Assembly: GCF_000620625.1 (NCBI RefSeq)
Contig: NZ_JIAW01000026.1
Span: 26,634-90,633 of the forward strand
Direction of reading: 5' to 3'
DNA: 64,000 nucleotides
From: Mycobacterium sp. URHB0044
GTDB lineage: Bacteria > Actinomycetota > Actinomycetes > Mycobacteriales > Mycobacteriaceae
Below are positions 50,340 to 59,387 of the stretch, one piece after another. The position numbers and the translations under genes are program-made. The notes under the pieces are model-generated. The model was not told the DNA's origin, ran no database searches, and saw only the letters and a program-made list of their open reading frames with translations. Position 1 is the first letter of the stretch. Each line of letters begins with the position of its first letter.

Positions 50340-51620
50340 TTGTACGACTTCGAAACCGATCCCGATTATCAAGCCAAGCTCGACTGGGCAGCCCAGTTCG
50401 TCGCCGCCGAGGTCGAACCGCTCGACCATGTCTTCCCCAACCCGTTCGACCGCGGCAATGTGGCTGCGATGGCCATCGTCCGTCCGCTCATGGACCGCGT
50501 CCGCGAGCAGGGCTTGTGGGCCTGCCACCTAGGTCCCGAACTGGGCGGTCCCGGCTACGGACAAGTCAAGCTCGCGTTGCTGAACGAAATTCTCGGCCAA
50601 TCGGCGTGGGGACCGGTGGTCTTCGGATGCCAGGCGCCCGATTCGGGCAATGCGGAAATCATCGCCCACTTCGGCACGCCTGACCAGAAGGCGCGCTACC
50701 TGAAGCCGCTCCTCGACGGTGAGATGGTGTCGTGCTACGCGATGACCGAGCCGCAGGGCGGATCGGATCCACGCCTGTTCACCGCGCGCGCCCGGCGCGA
50801 CGGTGACGAGTGGGTGATTGACGGTGAGAAGTGGTTCGCCAGCAGCGCCTGCGACGCAGCGTTCTTCGTCGTCATGCTCATCACCGACCCCGACGTCTCG
50901 GTGCATCGCGGTGCGTCGATGTTCCTGATCCCGTCCGAAACAACAGGATTGGAGATCGTTCGCGAGGTGAAGGTTGCCGGCGAGAAGCCCGGCCATCCGA
51001 GCCACGGCTACCTGCGCTTCAACGGCGCGCGCGTCGGCGGGGACGCGTTGCTCGGCGAGGAGGGAAGGGCATTCACAATCGCCCAGACCCGGCTGGGCGG
51101 TGGCCGCATCCATCACGCGATGCGCACGATAGGCCAGGCGCGGAAGGCCTTTGACCTGATGTGCGAGCGTGCGGTGTCGCGGCGAACCTTCGACGGCACG
51201 CTGGCCGATCTCGGCATCACGAAGCAGAAGATCGCCCAGAGTTGGATCGAGCTCGAGCAGTTCCGGCTGTTCGTGCTGCGCACGGCGTGGCTCATCGACA
51301 AGCACAACGACTACAAGGTCGTGCGCAAGGACATCGCCGCGGTCAAGGCCGCGATGCCGCAGGTGCTGCGCAACGTCGTGCAGCGCGCCATGCATCTGTA
51401 CGGTTCCCTGGGGGTTTCCGAGGAGATGCCGTTCGGCAGGATGCTCGTCGAGGCCGAGTGGCTGGCGATCGTCGACGGCCCTAGCGAGGTCCACGAGATC
51501 ACCGTGGCCAAACAACTTCTCGCAGACTATTCGCCGCACCCCGATGTCTGGGGAAGCGGGCATCTACCCCGCCTGCGCGAGGAAGCCCTCGAGAAGCTGG
51601 GAGCGCCGGCCAATGCCTGA
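50340..51620 (+). CDS. Acyl-CoA dehydrogenase (ACAD10/11- or FadE-like)
   Basis: 426 residues. The acyl-CoA dehydrogenase fold shows YAMTEPQGGSDPRLF and GEKWFASSACDA, and LYGSLGVSEEMPF followed by VDGPSEVHEI in the C-terminal domain. The glutamate at the usual YEGT position is replaced by Asp (VDGPSEVHE), the pattern of the ACAD10/11 and kinase-linked group. TTG 50340 is the start (GGAAAACCG upstream). It may eliminate phosphate from a 4-phosphoacyl-CoA made by the upstream kinase. It overlaps the SDR by 8 bp. Confidence 0.88.
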   Translation: MYDFETDPDYQAKLDWAAQFVAAEVEPLDHVFPNPFDRGNVAAMAIVRPLMDRVREQGLWACHLGPELGGPGYGQVKLALLNEILGQSAWGPVVFGCQAPDSGNAEIIAHFGTPDQKARYLKPLLDGEMVSCYAMTEPQGGSDPRLFTARARRDGDEWVIDGEKWFASSACDAAFFVVMLITDPDVSVHRGASMFLIPSETTGLEIVREVKVAGEKPGHPSHGYLRFNGARVGGDALLGEEGRAFTIAQTRLGGGRIHHAMRTIGQARKAFDLMCERAVSRRTFDGTLADLGITKQKIAQSWIELEQFRLFVLRTAWLIDKHNDYKVVRKDIAAVKAAMPQVLRNVVQRAMHLYGSLGVSEEMPFGRMLVEAEWLAIVDGPSEVHEITVAKQLLADYSPHPDVWGSGHLPRLREEALEKLGAPANA

Positions 51621-52374
51621 CTTCGACATGACGGGAAAGATCGCGGTAATCACGGGCGGTAGTCGAGGATTGGGGCGTGAGATCGCGCTCGCCTACGCAG
51701 AGCACGGCGCCACGGTCGTCGTGGCCAGCCGCAAGGCCGAGGCGTGCGCAGCAGCGGCTGAGGAGATCACCCGCAAGACCGGAAACGAGGCGGTCGGTCT
51801 CGGCTGCCATGTCGGCGACTGGGAGCAGTGCGATGCGCTGGCCAACGCCGTTCACGAACGCTTCGGTCGTGTCGACGTGCTCGTCAACAATGCCGGGGCC
51901 TCGCCGCTGTACCCATCGCTCGTCGACATCTCCGAGGAACTGTGGGACAAGATCATCGCCGTCAATCTCAAGGGGGCGTTTCGCCTTTCGGCGCTGATCG
52001 GCACGCGGATGGCCGAAACGGGCGGCGGTTCGATAATCAACATGTCCAGCGTCGGCTCGATCGCTCCGTCTGCGCACGAGCTGCCGTACGCGGCGGCCAA
52101 GGCGGGGTTGAACACGCTCGCCGCGGGACTCGCGCGGGCGCTGAGCCCGAGTGTACGGGTCAATACCATTGTGGCGGGTCCGTTCCTGACAGACATCAGC
52201 AAGGCATGGGACATGGACGCCTTCGAACAGTATGCCCAAACCGGAATCCCATTGCGGCGTGGCGGCCGACCTCATGAGATCGTGGGCGCCGCACTGTATC
52301 TGGCTAGCGACGCTGCAAGTTACACCAACGGAGCGGCCATCGTAATCGATGGCGGGATGACATCATCGAGGTGA
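51613..52374 (+). CDS. Short-chain dehydrogenase/reductase
   Basis: 253 residues. The NAD(P) loop is ITGGSRGLG (near 13-21), the NNAG motif is near 93, Ser/Tyr/Lys lie in SSVGS (near 145) and YAAAKAG (near 159), and the protein ends IVIDGGMTSSR. It is the second SDR of the regulon. ATG 51613 overlaps the dehydrogenase gene by 8 bp, and its stop overlaps the FAD-oxidase GTG by 4 bp. It likely oxidises a 3-hydroxyacyl-CoA or alcohol intermediate. Confidence 0.9.
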   Translation: MPDFDMTGKIAVITGGSRGLGREIALAYAEHGATVVVASRKAEACAAAAEEITRKTGNEAVGLGCHVGDWEQCDALANAVHERFGRVDVLVNNAGASPLYPSLVDISEELWDKIIAVNLKGAFRLSALIGTRMAETGGGSIINMSSVGSIAPSAHELPYAAAKAGLNTLAAGLARALSPSVRVNTIVAGPFLTDISKAWDMDAFEQYAQTGIPLRRGGRPHEIVGAALYLASDAASYTNGAAIVIDGGMTSSR

Positions 52375-53696
52375 CACGGCAATTCTTCCGCGGTGACGAC
52401 GGGTACGAAGCGGCCCGGCGCGCAACGGTGTGGAATGCCAGGATTCCCCCGCGCTTCCCCGACGTCATCGTTCAGGCCGAGGACACCGACGATGTCGTCG
52501 CCGCGGTTCGCTACGCCGAGGCCCATCAGCTTCAGGTGGGCGTGTGTTCGGGTGGACGCAGCTGGTCGTCGAACCACCTACGGGACGGCGGGCTACTGCT
52601 GGACGTCGGACGGCTCGACCAGCTCACCATCGATGCCGATGCGAGGGTCGCGGTCGTCGGGCCCGGCATGGCGGGCAGCCTCTTGGCCGCCGAGCTCGAC
52701 TCCCGGGACATGTTCTTCCCCACTGGGCATTGCACTGGTGTGGCACTAGGTGGTTACCTCCTGCAGGGCGGATACGGCTGGAATAGCAGGGTGTTGGGGC
52801 CGGCGTGCGAAAGCGTCCTTGGGGTCGACGTCGTCACCGCGGATGGCCAGAGGATCTACTGCGACGCAGATGAGCATCCGGACCTCTACTGGGCGGCGCG
52901 TGGTGCTGGACCCGGCTTCTGTGGTGTCATCACCGCGTTTCACCTCAGGCTCTATCAACGGCCAGCCGTGACCGGCGGCAGCATCTACGTCTACCCCATC
53001 CAACTGGCGAGCGAAGTGTTCACGTGGGCCCGGGACATCGGCTCGGACGTCGACCGGCGCGTCGAAATGCAGGTGATTGCCACCGGCGCCCTACCTGCCT
53101 TTGGCCTGGACCACCCCGGGATCGTTGTGCTTTCACCGGTTTTCGCCGAGTCCGAATCCGAGGCGCTCAAGGCGCTCGCGTTGCTGGAGAGCTGTCCGGT
53201 GATCGAGCAGGCCGTCGTCCGGGTTCCCTTTGCGCCGATGAGCCTGGCCGCCTGGTACGAGGTGGTCAACTCCGCGACGCCTGCCGGGTACCGCTATGCG
53301 GCCGACAACATGTGGACCTCGGCGACGGGCGAAGAACTGCTGCCAGGGATCCGACACATGATCGAGACCATGCCGCCGTTCCCGTCGCAGCTCGTGCTGG
53401 TGAACTGGGGGCCTTCGCCGGTCCGCCAGGACATGGCGTTCAGCTTGGAAGACAACGTCTTTCTTGCCATCTACGCCGGCTGGCAGGATTCCTTCAAAGA
53501 CGACCAGTACGCCAACTGGCCCCGGGCGAACATGGCGGCCATGGAGCACCTTGCTAGTGGCACGCAGCTCGCCGATGAGAACCTTGGCCAACGACCCGCC
53601 AAGTTCGCCACCGACGCCGCCATGGCTCGACTCGACAAGGTGCGCGCCGAGTACGACCCGCACGGGAGATTCCACGCGTGGATGGGTCGGCTCTAA
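52371..53696 (+). CDS. FAD-linked oxidoreductase (BBE/GOOX-like)
   Basis: 441 residues. The PP-type FAD-binding domain has QVGVCSGGRSWSSNHL (near 44), where the usual GGHS histidine that attaches FAD covalently is Arg, so flavin is probably non-covalent here. PTGHCTGVALGGYLLQGGYGW (near 117) and the C-terminal substrate domain with KVRAEYDPHGRFHAW (near 422) fit berberine-bridge-type oxidases. GTG 52371 overlaps the SDR stop by 4 bp. It closes the rightward arm and may oxidise an alcohol or sugar-like intermediate with oxygen. Confidence 0.85.
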   Translation: MTRQFFRGDDGYEAARRATVWNARIPPRFPDVIVQAEDTDDVVAAVRYAEAHQLQVGVCSGGRSWSSNHLRDGGLLLDVGRLDQLTIDADARVAVVGPGMAGSLLAAELDSRDMFFPTGHCTGVALGGYLLQGGYGWNSRVLGPACESVLGVDVVTADGQRIYCDADEHPDLYWAARGAGPGFCGVITAFHLRLYQRPAVTGGSIYVYPIQLASEVFTWARDIGSDVDRRVEMQVIATGALPAFGLDHPGIVVLSPVFAESESEALKALALLESCPVIEQAVVRVPFAPMSLAAWYEVVNSATPAGYRYAADNMWTSATGEELLPGIRHMIETMPPFPSQLVLVNWGPSPVRQDMAFSLEDNVFLAIYAGWQDSFKDDQYANWPRANMAAMEHLASGTQLADENLGQRPAKFATDAAMARLDKVRAEYDPHGRFHAWMGRL

Positions 53697-53785
53697 GCGT
53701 TTGGCCGTCGATCATACGATCAGCGCTGAATCGCTGCTCCGACGATATGTAGCCGGATGTTTTCGAGCAACGGAGGACACCAACT

Positions 53786-54163
53786 GTGGATGGACACGCT
53801 CTGATCCAAACCGTCACGGATACCGCCATGGGTATGCCGTCGGCCACGAGGACCTTTCCCTTCGGACCGAATTACGAGGTGTTCAAGGTCGTGGACAAAG
53901 TCTTCGCCATGCTGACCGAAGTGCGGGGAAACGACGTCGTCACACTCAAATGCGAACCACCGTATGCTCAAGCGCTTGCTCGCGATTATGTGGAGATAAC
54001 CCCGGGTTATCACATGAACAAGCGCCATTGGATCTCAATCTGCCCCGGCGAACGAATCACCGCGGACCTCGTCGAAGACCTGATCGTCAACGCGTATCAC
54101 TTGGTGGTCGCCGGACTTCCACGCAAGCGTAGACCGGCTCCACCCGTTGCAGACGACCATTGA
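53786..54163 (+). CDS. MmcQ/YjbR-family small DNA-binding-fold protein
   Basis: 125 residues with the YjbR pattern: FGPNYEVFKVVDKVFAMLTEV (near 26), VTLKCEPPYAQALARDY, and YHMNKRHWISICPGERITADLVEDLI (near 74). Structures show a DNA-binding-protein-like fold, but the function is not known. It starts with GTG 53786 and lies about 90 bp after the oxidase gene, possibly on the same transcript. It is convergent with mceF with 18 bp between stops. Confidence 0.85.
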   Translation: MDGHALIQTVTDTAMGMPSATRTFPFGPNYEVFKVVDKVFAMLTEVRGNDVVTLKCEPPYAQALARDYVEITPGYHMNKRHWISICPGERITADLVEDLIVNAYHLVVAGLPRKRRPAPPVADDH

Positions 54164-54181
54164 AACGTCAGCCTGCCGCTG

Positions 54182-55645
54182 CTAGCCGGGGGGCGGCAGG
54201 AGCATGTTCTGCCAGGTCTTGTCATGCGATGCGCCCTGGTTGAGATCGCCTTGGACGTACACCTTGCCGTCCGGCCCGACGTAACGCCCAGTCGCCGGGT
54301 CGTACTGCGCGACCGCAACTGGCGGCGGGGCGGCGGATCGGGTTGCCGGCTGGCCGGCCGCATCCGGTGGCAGCTGCGGAATGCTCTGACCGGACAACGT
54401 CGCGTTCGGGTCACCCTTCCAGTTGAAGCCGTCGTTGAGTGGCACGTAGTTCTCGTCGCTTTCACACAGCTTCACCGTGGGCGCGCGCTTCCCGGGACGG
54501 GTCACGCAGGGCAGGTTGCGGGCGCCGCGCACGTCGAACATCGCATCCTGAGGAATCCGGCAGTACAGGTCTCCCGCCGGCCTCTCCGGGTAGTCCACCT
54601 CGCTCGGCGCCCGCATCTGCTGAACGGGTAGGAATCCCGTCGTGCACGGTGGCGGCAAATTCAAGTTCAAGTTGAAGTTCAAGTTCAGACCCGCGTACGG
54701 GCTGTTGCTTCCCTTGTCGGCGAGCAGCGCCCCTTGAACGATCTGCACACCAATGGGTAACAGCACCAACAACTGCTCGAGGCTTGCTTGGTAGGTCACC
54801 AAGACCGGCGCGAGGCTGACGAGGTTGGCCAACACCACCGGCAATGTCGGCTGGAATCGGTCCAGCAGCTGCTGGGTTTCGGCGACCGCCGCCGGACCGT
54901 CTCGCAGTATTCCTCTGACGTCGTCGTCGTGATCTCGAAGTTGACCAGTGATGGTCGCCAGGTGAGAGGCCCACGCGCGGACCGAATCCGACGTGTCGGT
55001 CTGGGTGTCCAGCAGTGGCGCCGAGTTGTCCGCGAGATTCGTCAAGTCCGTCAGGTTGTTTCGGGCGTCGATCGCCAGGGTTGACGATCCTCGCACCAGC
55101 CGAGACAGCTCTGGGCCGAGGCCGTTGAAGGCGGTGTAGGACTCATCGATGACAGTCTTGAGGTTGTCTCCGGGGATCGCCTTGAGTCCGCGGTTCGTCG
55201 CATCGAGCAGTTCGTTGATGTCCGGCGCCACCGAGGTCCTGTCCAGTGGGATCACGTCGCCGTTCTTCAACGGTGTCGAATTCGCTTCACGCGGAACCAG
55301 TTCTACGTACTGCTCGCCCACGGCCGTCTGGCTGTGCACCTGGGCATCGAGATCCGAGGGAATCTTCACGTCTGATTGCAGCGACAACCTCGCTTCGACG
55401 CCTTCCCTTGTCAGCCGAACGTCCTTCACCTGACCGACTTGGACGCCAAGATAGGTGACGTTTCCCCGGGCGTAGAGCCCGCCGCCGACCGGCAGTTCCA
55501 CCGTCACGTCGTACTGGCCGGCAGAGAACACCAGGCTGGGTAGCCGCAGGTACGTCAGGCACAGCACCGACGAGGCGGTGACCGTGACGACGGCGAACAC
55601 CGCCAGTTGAATGACGGTTCGTTTTCTCAGATGAACTCGGCGCAT
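54182..55645 (-). CDS. mceF: MceF, Mce-family lipid-transport protein
   Basis: 487 residues. An N-terminal membrane anchor (IQLAVFAVVTVTASSVLCLTYL, near 13) is followed by the MCE domain (YDVTVELPVGGGLYARGNVTYLGVQVGQVKD). A helical tunnel region comes next, then a Pro-rich tail. Low-complexity LN repeats (LNLNFNLNLNL, near 321) precede PPPCTTG, a feature of MceF. ATG follows the mceE stop directly. It is the last gene of the operon; together with MceA-E it forms the shuttle tunnel for lipids or sterols through the envelope. Confidence 0.93.
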   Translation of the reverse strand: MRRVHLRKRTVIQLAVFAVVTVTASSVLCLTYLRLPSLVFSAGQYDVTVELPVGGGLYARGNVTYLGVQVGQVKDVRLTREGVEARLSLQSDVKIPSDLDAQVHSQTAVGEQYVELVPREANSTPLKNGDVIPLDRTSVAPDINELLDATNRGLKAIPGDNLKTVIDESYTAFNGLGPELSRLVRGSSTLAIDARNNLTDLTNLADNSAPLLDTQTDTSDSVRAWASHLATITGQLRDHDDDVRGILRDGPAAVAETQQLLDRFQPTLPVVLANLVSLAPVLVTYQASLEQLLVLLPIGVQIVQGALLADKGSNSPYAGLNLNFNLNLNLPPPCTTGFLPVQQMRAPSEVDYPERPAGDLYCRIPQDAMFDVRGARNLPCVTRPGKRAPTVKLCESDENYVPLNDGFNWKGDPNATLSGQSIPQLPPDAAGQPATRSAAPPPVAVAQYDPATGRYVGPDGKVYVQGDLNQGASHDKTWQNMLLPPPG

Positions 55646-56779
55646 CTAGGGCCCCTGATCGTGGCGGTAGGGAGTAAGCAACGGGTTCGCAGCGGTGTAG
55701 GGGCTGGGAATCTGGCCGATCGTGCGGCCCCATTGCAACTCGAGTTCGGTGAGGTCTCCCTCGAAGCGAGTGCCGGTGAACAATCCCGAGTCGATGCGGC
55801 TCAGCGTGAAGTCGAAGACCGCCACGAGACTCGCCGCGTCGCCCCGGAAGAAGTTCTTGACGTTCTCCTTCACCCACGGGAACGTCGAGAAGAAACTCAG
55901 CGAGCGCGTCAGCGCGGGACCGGAATCGGCGAGCGACTGCAGTACGGGCCCCAGATCTTGCAACTCCTTGACGAGGTTGGCCTTGGTCTGCTCTACGGAT
56001 TCGGCGGTCAAGGCATTGAACTTGCCCAGCGAGTCGAAGGCCTCCACCAGATGCTGGCGCTGGTCGTTGAGCACGGCCAACGCATCGGGAATGGTCCGAA
56101 GGGCCTTGTCCAGCACCGGTTTCTGATCATTGATCTGACCGACCAGATTGTTCAGCGAATCCGTGGCGGCGATGATGTCGTCGATCTGGCCGTTGAGGTT
56201 GCCGACGAACACGTTCAACTGGTCGGTGAGACTCCGTAACTCGGCCTCATGGCCGGCGAATGCGGTACTGAGCGACTGCGTGATGTCCTGGATCTGCCCG
56301 ATCCCACCGCCGTTGAGCACCGACGATACGGCTGCGAGAGTTTGTTCCGTTGTGGGATAAGCACTTCCGGATGCCAACGGAATCAACGATCCGTCGTGAA
56401 GGGTGCCCTGAGGGGGCGTCCCGACGGGTGGGGCCAGCTCGATGTGCTTGGAACCCAGCAGGCTGGTCTGACCGATCTTGGCGGTCGAGTTGGCGGGCAG
56501 CCTTACGTCCGCGTCGACGGTCATGGTCACCAGTGCATGCCAGCCCTGCCGTTCGATGTTCTCGACGTTGCCGACGGTGACGTCTCCCACCCGAACCCGG
56601 GAATTGCGCTCGATGGTGTCGACGTCGGGAAGTTGCGCCTGGATGGTGTAGGCATCCGCACCATGCCCCTCGGTTCCTGGCAGCGGCAGTGAGTTCGCCC
56701 CGCGCCAGCCACATCCCGAGGCGGCGAGGCCCATCACCATCGCGAGCGCAAGCACGCCGACGCCGGTGTGCCGGCTCAC
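55646..56779 (-). CDS. mceE: MceE lipoprotein
   Basis: 377 residues. The hydrophobic leader with lipobox LAASGC (C23) shows it is a lipoprotein, as is usual for the E component (LprK-like). The MCE domain is near residues 41-120 (TIERNSRVRVGDVTVGNVENIE), followed by helical repeats (LNGQIDDIIAATDSLNNLVGQIN). GTG 56779 overlaps the mceD stop by 4 bp; the longer frame to 56950 lies antisense to the open reading of mceD and is not used. Confidence 0.92.
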   Translation of the reverse strand: MSRHTGVGVLALAMVMGLAASGCGWRGANSLPLPGTEGHGADAYTIQAQLPDVDTIERNSRVRVGDVTVGNVENIERQGWHALVTMTVDADVRLPANSTAKIGQTSLLGSKHIELAPPVGTPPQGTLHDGSLIPLASGSAYPTTEQTLAAVSSVLNGGGIGQIQDITQSLSTAFAGHEAELRSLTDQLNVFVGNLNGQIDDIIAATDSLNNLVGQINDQKPVLDKALRTIPDALAVLNDQRQHLVEAFDSLGKFNALTAESVEQTKANLVKELQDLGPVLQSLADSGPALTRSLSFFSTFPWVKENVKNFFRGDAASLVAVFDFTLSRIDSGLFTGTRFEGDLTELELQWGRTIGQIPSPYTAANPLLTPYRHDQGP

Positions 56780-58095
56780 TGTGGTGGTCCCGAGGGTGTC
56801 ATCAATCCCGGCAACCCCTGCGCCGGATCTGTCGGATGCGTCTCCGCGTCTGCTGGCGCCTCGGCAGCCAGCGGTGCCGTCGCCTCGGGTGTCGCCGGCG
56901 ACGTCGCCTGCGGCGGGACTTGGGGAGGCACGTAATCCGGCCGCAGCCAATCTTCACTGTAAGTCAACTCATTCGGGCGCGCCGTTGCCCCGACGAACGG
57001 AGTGACGCCGATCGGCGGAAAGTTCATCTGGCGGTTCTTGACGATGGGAGCCAGGTATTGCACGCACAGTTTGGCTGACTGCTCGGCGTTCATGCGCGAG
57101 GCGGCCTGGATGGCCCCGCACAGGAAGGTGATCGGGTTCGCGAACTGGGTCAACACCAAGGCGCCGGAGGTCGATGCCTGCGCCGGGTGATAGATGTTGA
57201 TGAAGTTCTGGACGGTGTTCGGGGCGACGTGCAGTGTCTGCTTGAGATCGTCGAGGCTCTGTACGAGAGCCGTGCTGATCGATGCCAGTTTGTCCGAGGC
57301 GGTGCCGAGGGTCTCGCGGTTGGCGGCCACGAAGGTTCGGGCATCGCCGACCACGGCGTTCACGTCGCGCAGCGCATTGCCGATCTCGTCGGGATCGTTG
57401 GAGAGCAGCGCCGTAGCGTTGGCCAGGTTCCCGTTCAACTGGCGGATGACGCCGGTGCTGTTCTGAAGGGCGGACACCAGGATCGAGAGATTCTTGACGG
57501 TGCTGAAGATGTCATTGCTGTGATCGCCCAACGCCGAAATCGCCTGGGATAGTTCAATGAGAGTCTGCCGCAGGCTGGCGCCCTGACCGCGCATGTTGTC
57601 GGCGGCGGTGTTGATCAACGCACCGAGGGTGCTGACGCCGCCTGGTTCGGTGGGTTGCAGGGTGTCCGCGAGCCGTTCGAGTTGCTTGCGGAAGTCGTCG
57701 AACTCGACGGGAACCGCGGTGCGCTCTTGGGTGATCACGGCGTGGTCGGCCATGACGGGGCCGCCGGTGTAGGCGGGCGTCAATTGGATGGCACGTGCCG
57801 TCACCAGGGCCGGCGATAAGATGACGGCTTTCGCGTCGCCGGGCACCAGGTATTTCTCGTCGTAGGAGAACGAGATCTTGACGCGCGTGCCCTGCGGCTC
57901 GATCCGATCGATCCTGCCGACGGGAACCCCGAGGATCCGCACGTCGTCTCCGACGAACAGCCCTGAGCTGTTCGCGAAGTAGCCAATCACGTTGATGCGG
58001 TTGAACTGGGTGGGCCGCATCGCGACGACCAATCCAGCGACCGCCACCAGCACGAGAGGGACCGCCAAACCCATTCGGAGGCGTCGTTTCATCAC
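56776..58095 (-). CDS. mceD: MceD, Mce-family protein
   Basis: 439 residues. Membrane anchor LAVPLVLVAVAGLVVAM near residue 9, MCE domain with FVGDDVRILGVPVGRIDRIEPQG (near 47), then helices with repeated hydrophobic heptads and a Pro/Ala/Thr-rich C-terminus (about 380-439). Start is GTG 58095 (overlapping the mceC stop) or ATG 58092. All genes of the operon are coupled this way. Confidence 0.92.
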   Translation of the reverse strand: MMKRRLRMGLAVPLVLVAVAGLVVAMRPTQFNRINVIGYFANSSGLFVGDDVRILGVPVGRIDRIEPQGTRVKISFSYDEKYLVPGDAKAVILSPALVTARAIQLTPAYTGGPVMADHAVITQERTAVPVEFDDFRKQLERLADTLQPTEPGGVSTLGALINTAADNMRGQGASLRQTLIELSQAISALGDHSNDIFSTVKNLSILVSALQNSTGVIRQLNGNLANATALLSNDPDEIGNALRDVNAVVGDARTFVAANRETLGTASDKLASISTALVQSLDDLKQTLHVAPNTVQNFINIYHPAQASTSGALVLTQFANPITFLCGAIQAASRMNAEQSAKLCVQYLAPIVKNRQMNFPPIGVTPFVGATARPNELTYSEDWLRPDYVPPQVPPQATSPATPEATAPLAAEAPADAETHPTDPAQGLPGLMTPSGPPQ

Positions 58096-59387
58096 TGTCC
58101 TTCACCTTCGGGCACCGACGGCACGGGTTGGGATGACGCGGCCGGGGGCCCTGGCGGTGGTCCACCCGGCGGGGGTGCGGGCGGCGGCTCGCGGTAGGGG
58201 TAGCAACCAGGACCCGGCAACGGTACGCCGGGCGGGCCGCACTGTTGGTCGTCCGGGTTGCCGGTGATGGCATCCGGAATCGTCATCCGCGGTTCGCCGC
58301 CCTGGCCGGTGCGCGGATAGGGCACCGGCAACGGAGGGGTGCCCGGCTGGCCGACCTGTGGGTCGGTGCGCTGCGACGGCAACAAGACATTGGGATCCAA
58401 CCCGAGATCGGAGAACGCCGCATCGACGAAGGGCTGGACGAACTGCCCGGGCAGCAGATTGGAGATATAGGACTTGAAGAATGGTCCCGCGGAGGCGGAT
58501 TCGCCCAATGACATGAGGTAGGCATTGAGTTGCTTGACGGTCTTCTGGACCTCTGCCTTGCGGTTGTCCACGATCGTGAGGACGCCGTTGAGTTTGTCGA
58601 TGGCAGGCTTGAACGTGTCGCGGTTGTCGGCGATGAAGCCCTTGAGTTGCCGCGCGAATGCCGAGATGTTGGTCGAAATCTCGTCCAGTGCTGCGCTCTG
58701 TTCTCGCAGCGTCGCCAGCAGGGCGTTGGTGTCGGCGACGAGGCCGACCACCTGATCACTGCGCTCGGCTAGCACCGCAGTCGCCTTGCTGGCATTGGCC
58801 AGCAGCTGGCGCAGCTGGTCGTCACGTCGGTTCACGGTGTCGGAGAATCGGGATACCCCTTGCAGCGCCACCTTCAGCGCCGGTGGCGTGTCCTTGAACG
58901 TGTTCGACAACACGTCCATCGACCGCGACAATTCGTTGGTGTCCAGGCCGCTGATGGTCATCGTCAAATCACCTATGGCATCGGGCAGCTGATAGGCCGA
59001 CATCGTTCGGTCGATCGGGATGGGACCCCTCAAGTCGCCGTCGCCCCGCGGGGAGAGCACCAGAATCTTGGCGCCCAGGACGGTCTTGGTCTTGATCGCG
59101 GCCTCGCTGCGTTCGCCGAGGTGTACTCCCTTGTCGACGGTGAAGTCGACCACCACCCGCGGTCCGTCCAGGTCGATACTCTGCACCTGACCCACGCGCA
59201 TGCCCGAGATCTGCACGGCCGCGCCAGGAGCCAGTCCACCGGCCTCGGCGAATTGCGCCGAGTACTCCCGGGTCTGGTTGATCAAGGGCAGCTTGTCGTA
59301 GTTCGTCGCTGCGACGACGACGGCGACCGTCAACCCGATCCCGATCGCCCCGATCAGGACGGGATTGCGTTCCTCGAAGGACTTCAC
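58092..59387 (-). CDS. mceC: MceC, Mce-family protein
   Basis: 431 residues. Anchor VLIGAIGIGLTVAVVVAAT, MCE domain (AQFAEAGGLAPGAAVQISGMRVGQVQSIDLDG), helical barrel region, and a long Pro/Gly-rich C-terminus (PPAPPPGGPPPGPPA). GTG 59387 overlaps the mceB stop by 4 bp, giving MKSFEERNP at the N-terminus, which matches the usual short cytoplasmic start. The frame upstream is inside mceB. Confidence 0.92.
   Translation of the reverse strand: MKSFEERNPVLIGAIGIGLTVAVVVAATNYDKLPLINQTREYSAQFAEAGGLAPGAAVQISGMRVGQVQSIDLDGPRVVVDFTVDKGVHLGERSEAAIKTKTVLGAKILVLSPRGDGDLRGPIPIDRTMSAYQLPDAIGDLTMTISGLDTNELSRSMDVLSNTFKDTPPALKVALQGVSRFSDTVNRRDDQLRQLLANASKATAVLAERSDQVVGLVADTNALLATLREQSAALDEISTNISAFARQLKGFIADNRDTFKPAIDKLNGVLTIVDNRKAEVQKTVKQLNAYLMSLGESASAGPFFKSYISNLLPGQFVQPFVDAAFSDLGLDPNVLLPSQRTDPQVGQPGTPPLPVPYPRTGQGGEPRMTIPDAITGNPDDQQCGPPGVPLPGPGCYPYREPPPAPPPGGPPPGPPAASSQPVPSVPEGEGQ

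Noticed and set aside
54658..54692. Tandem repeat encoding LN dipeptides
   Set aside because: It is a low-complexity stretch typical of MceF C-terminal regions, not a separate repeat element.
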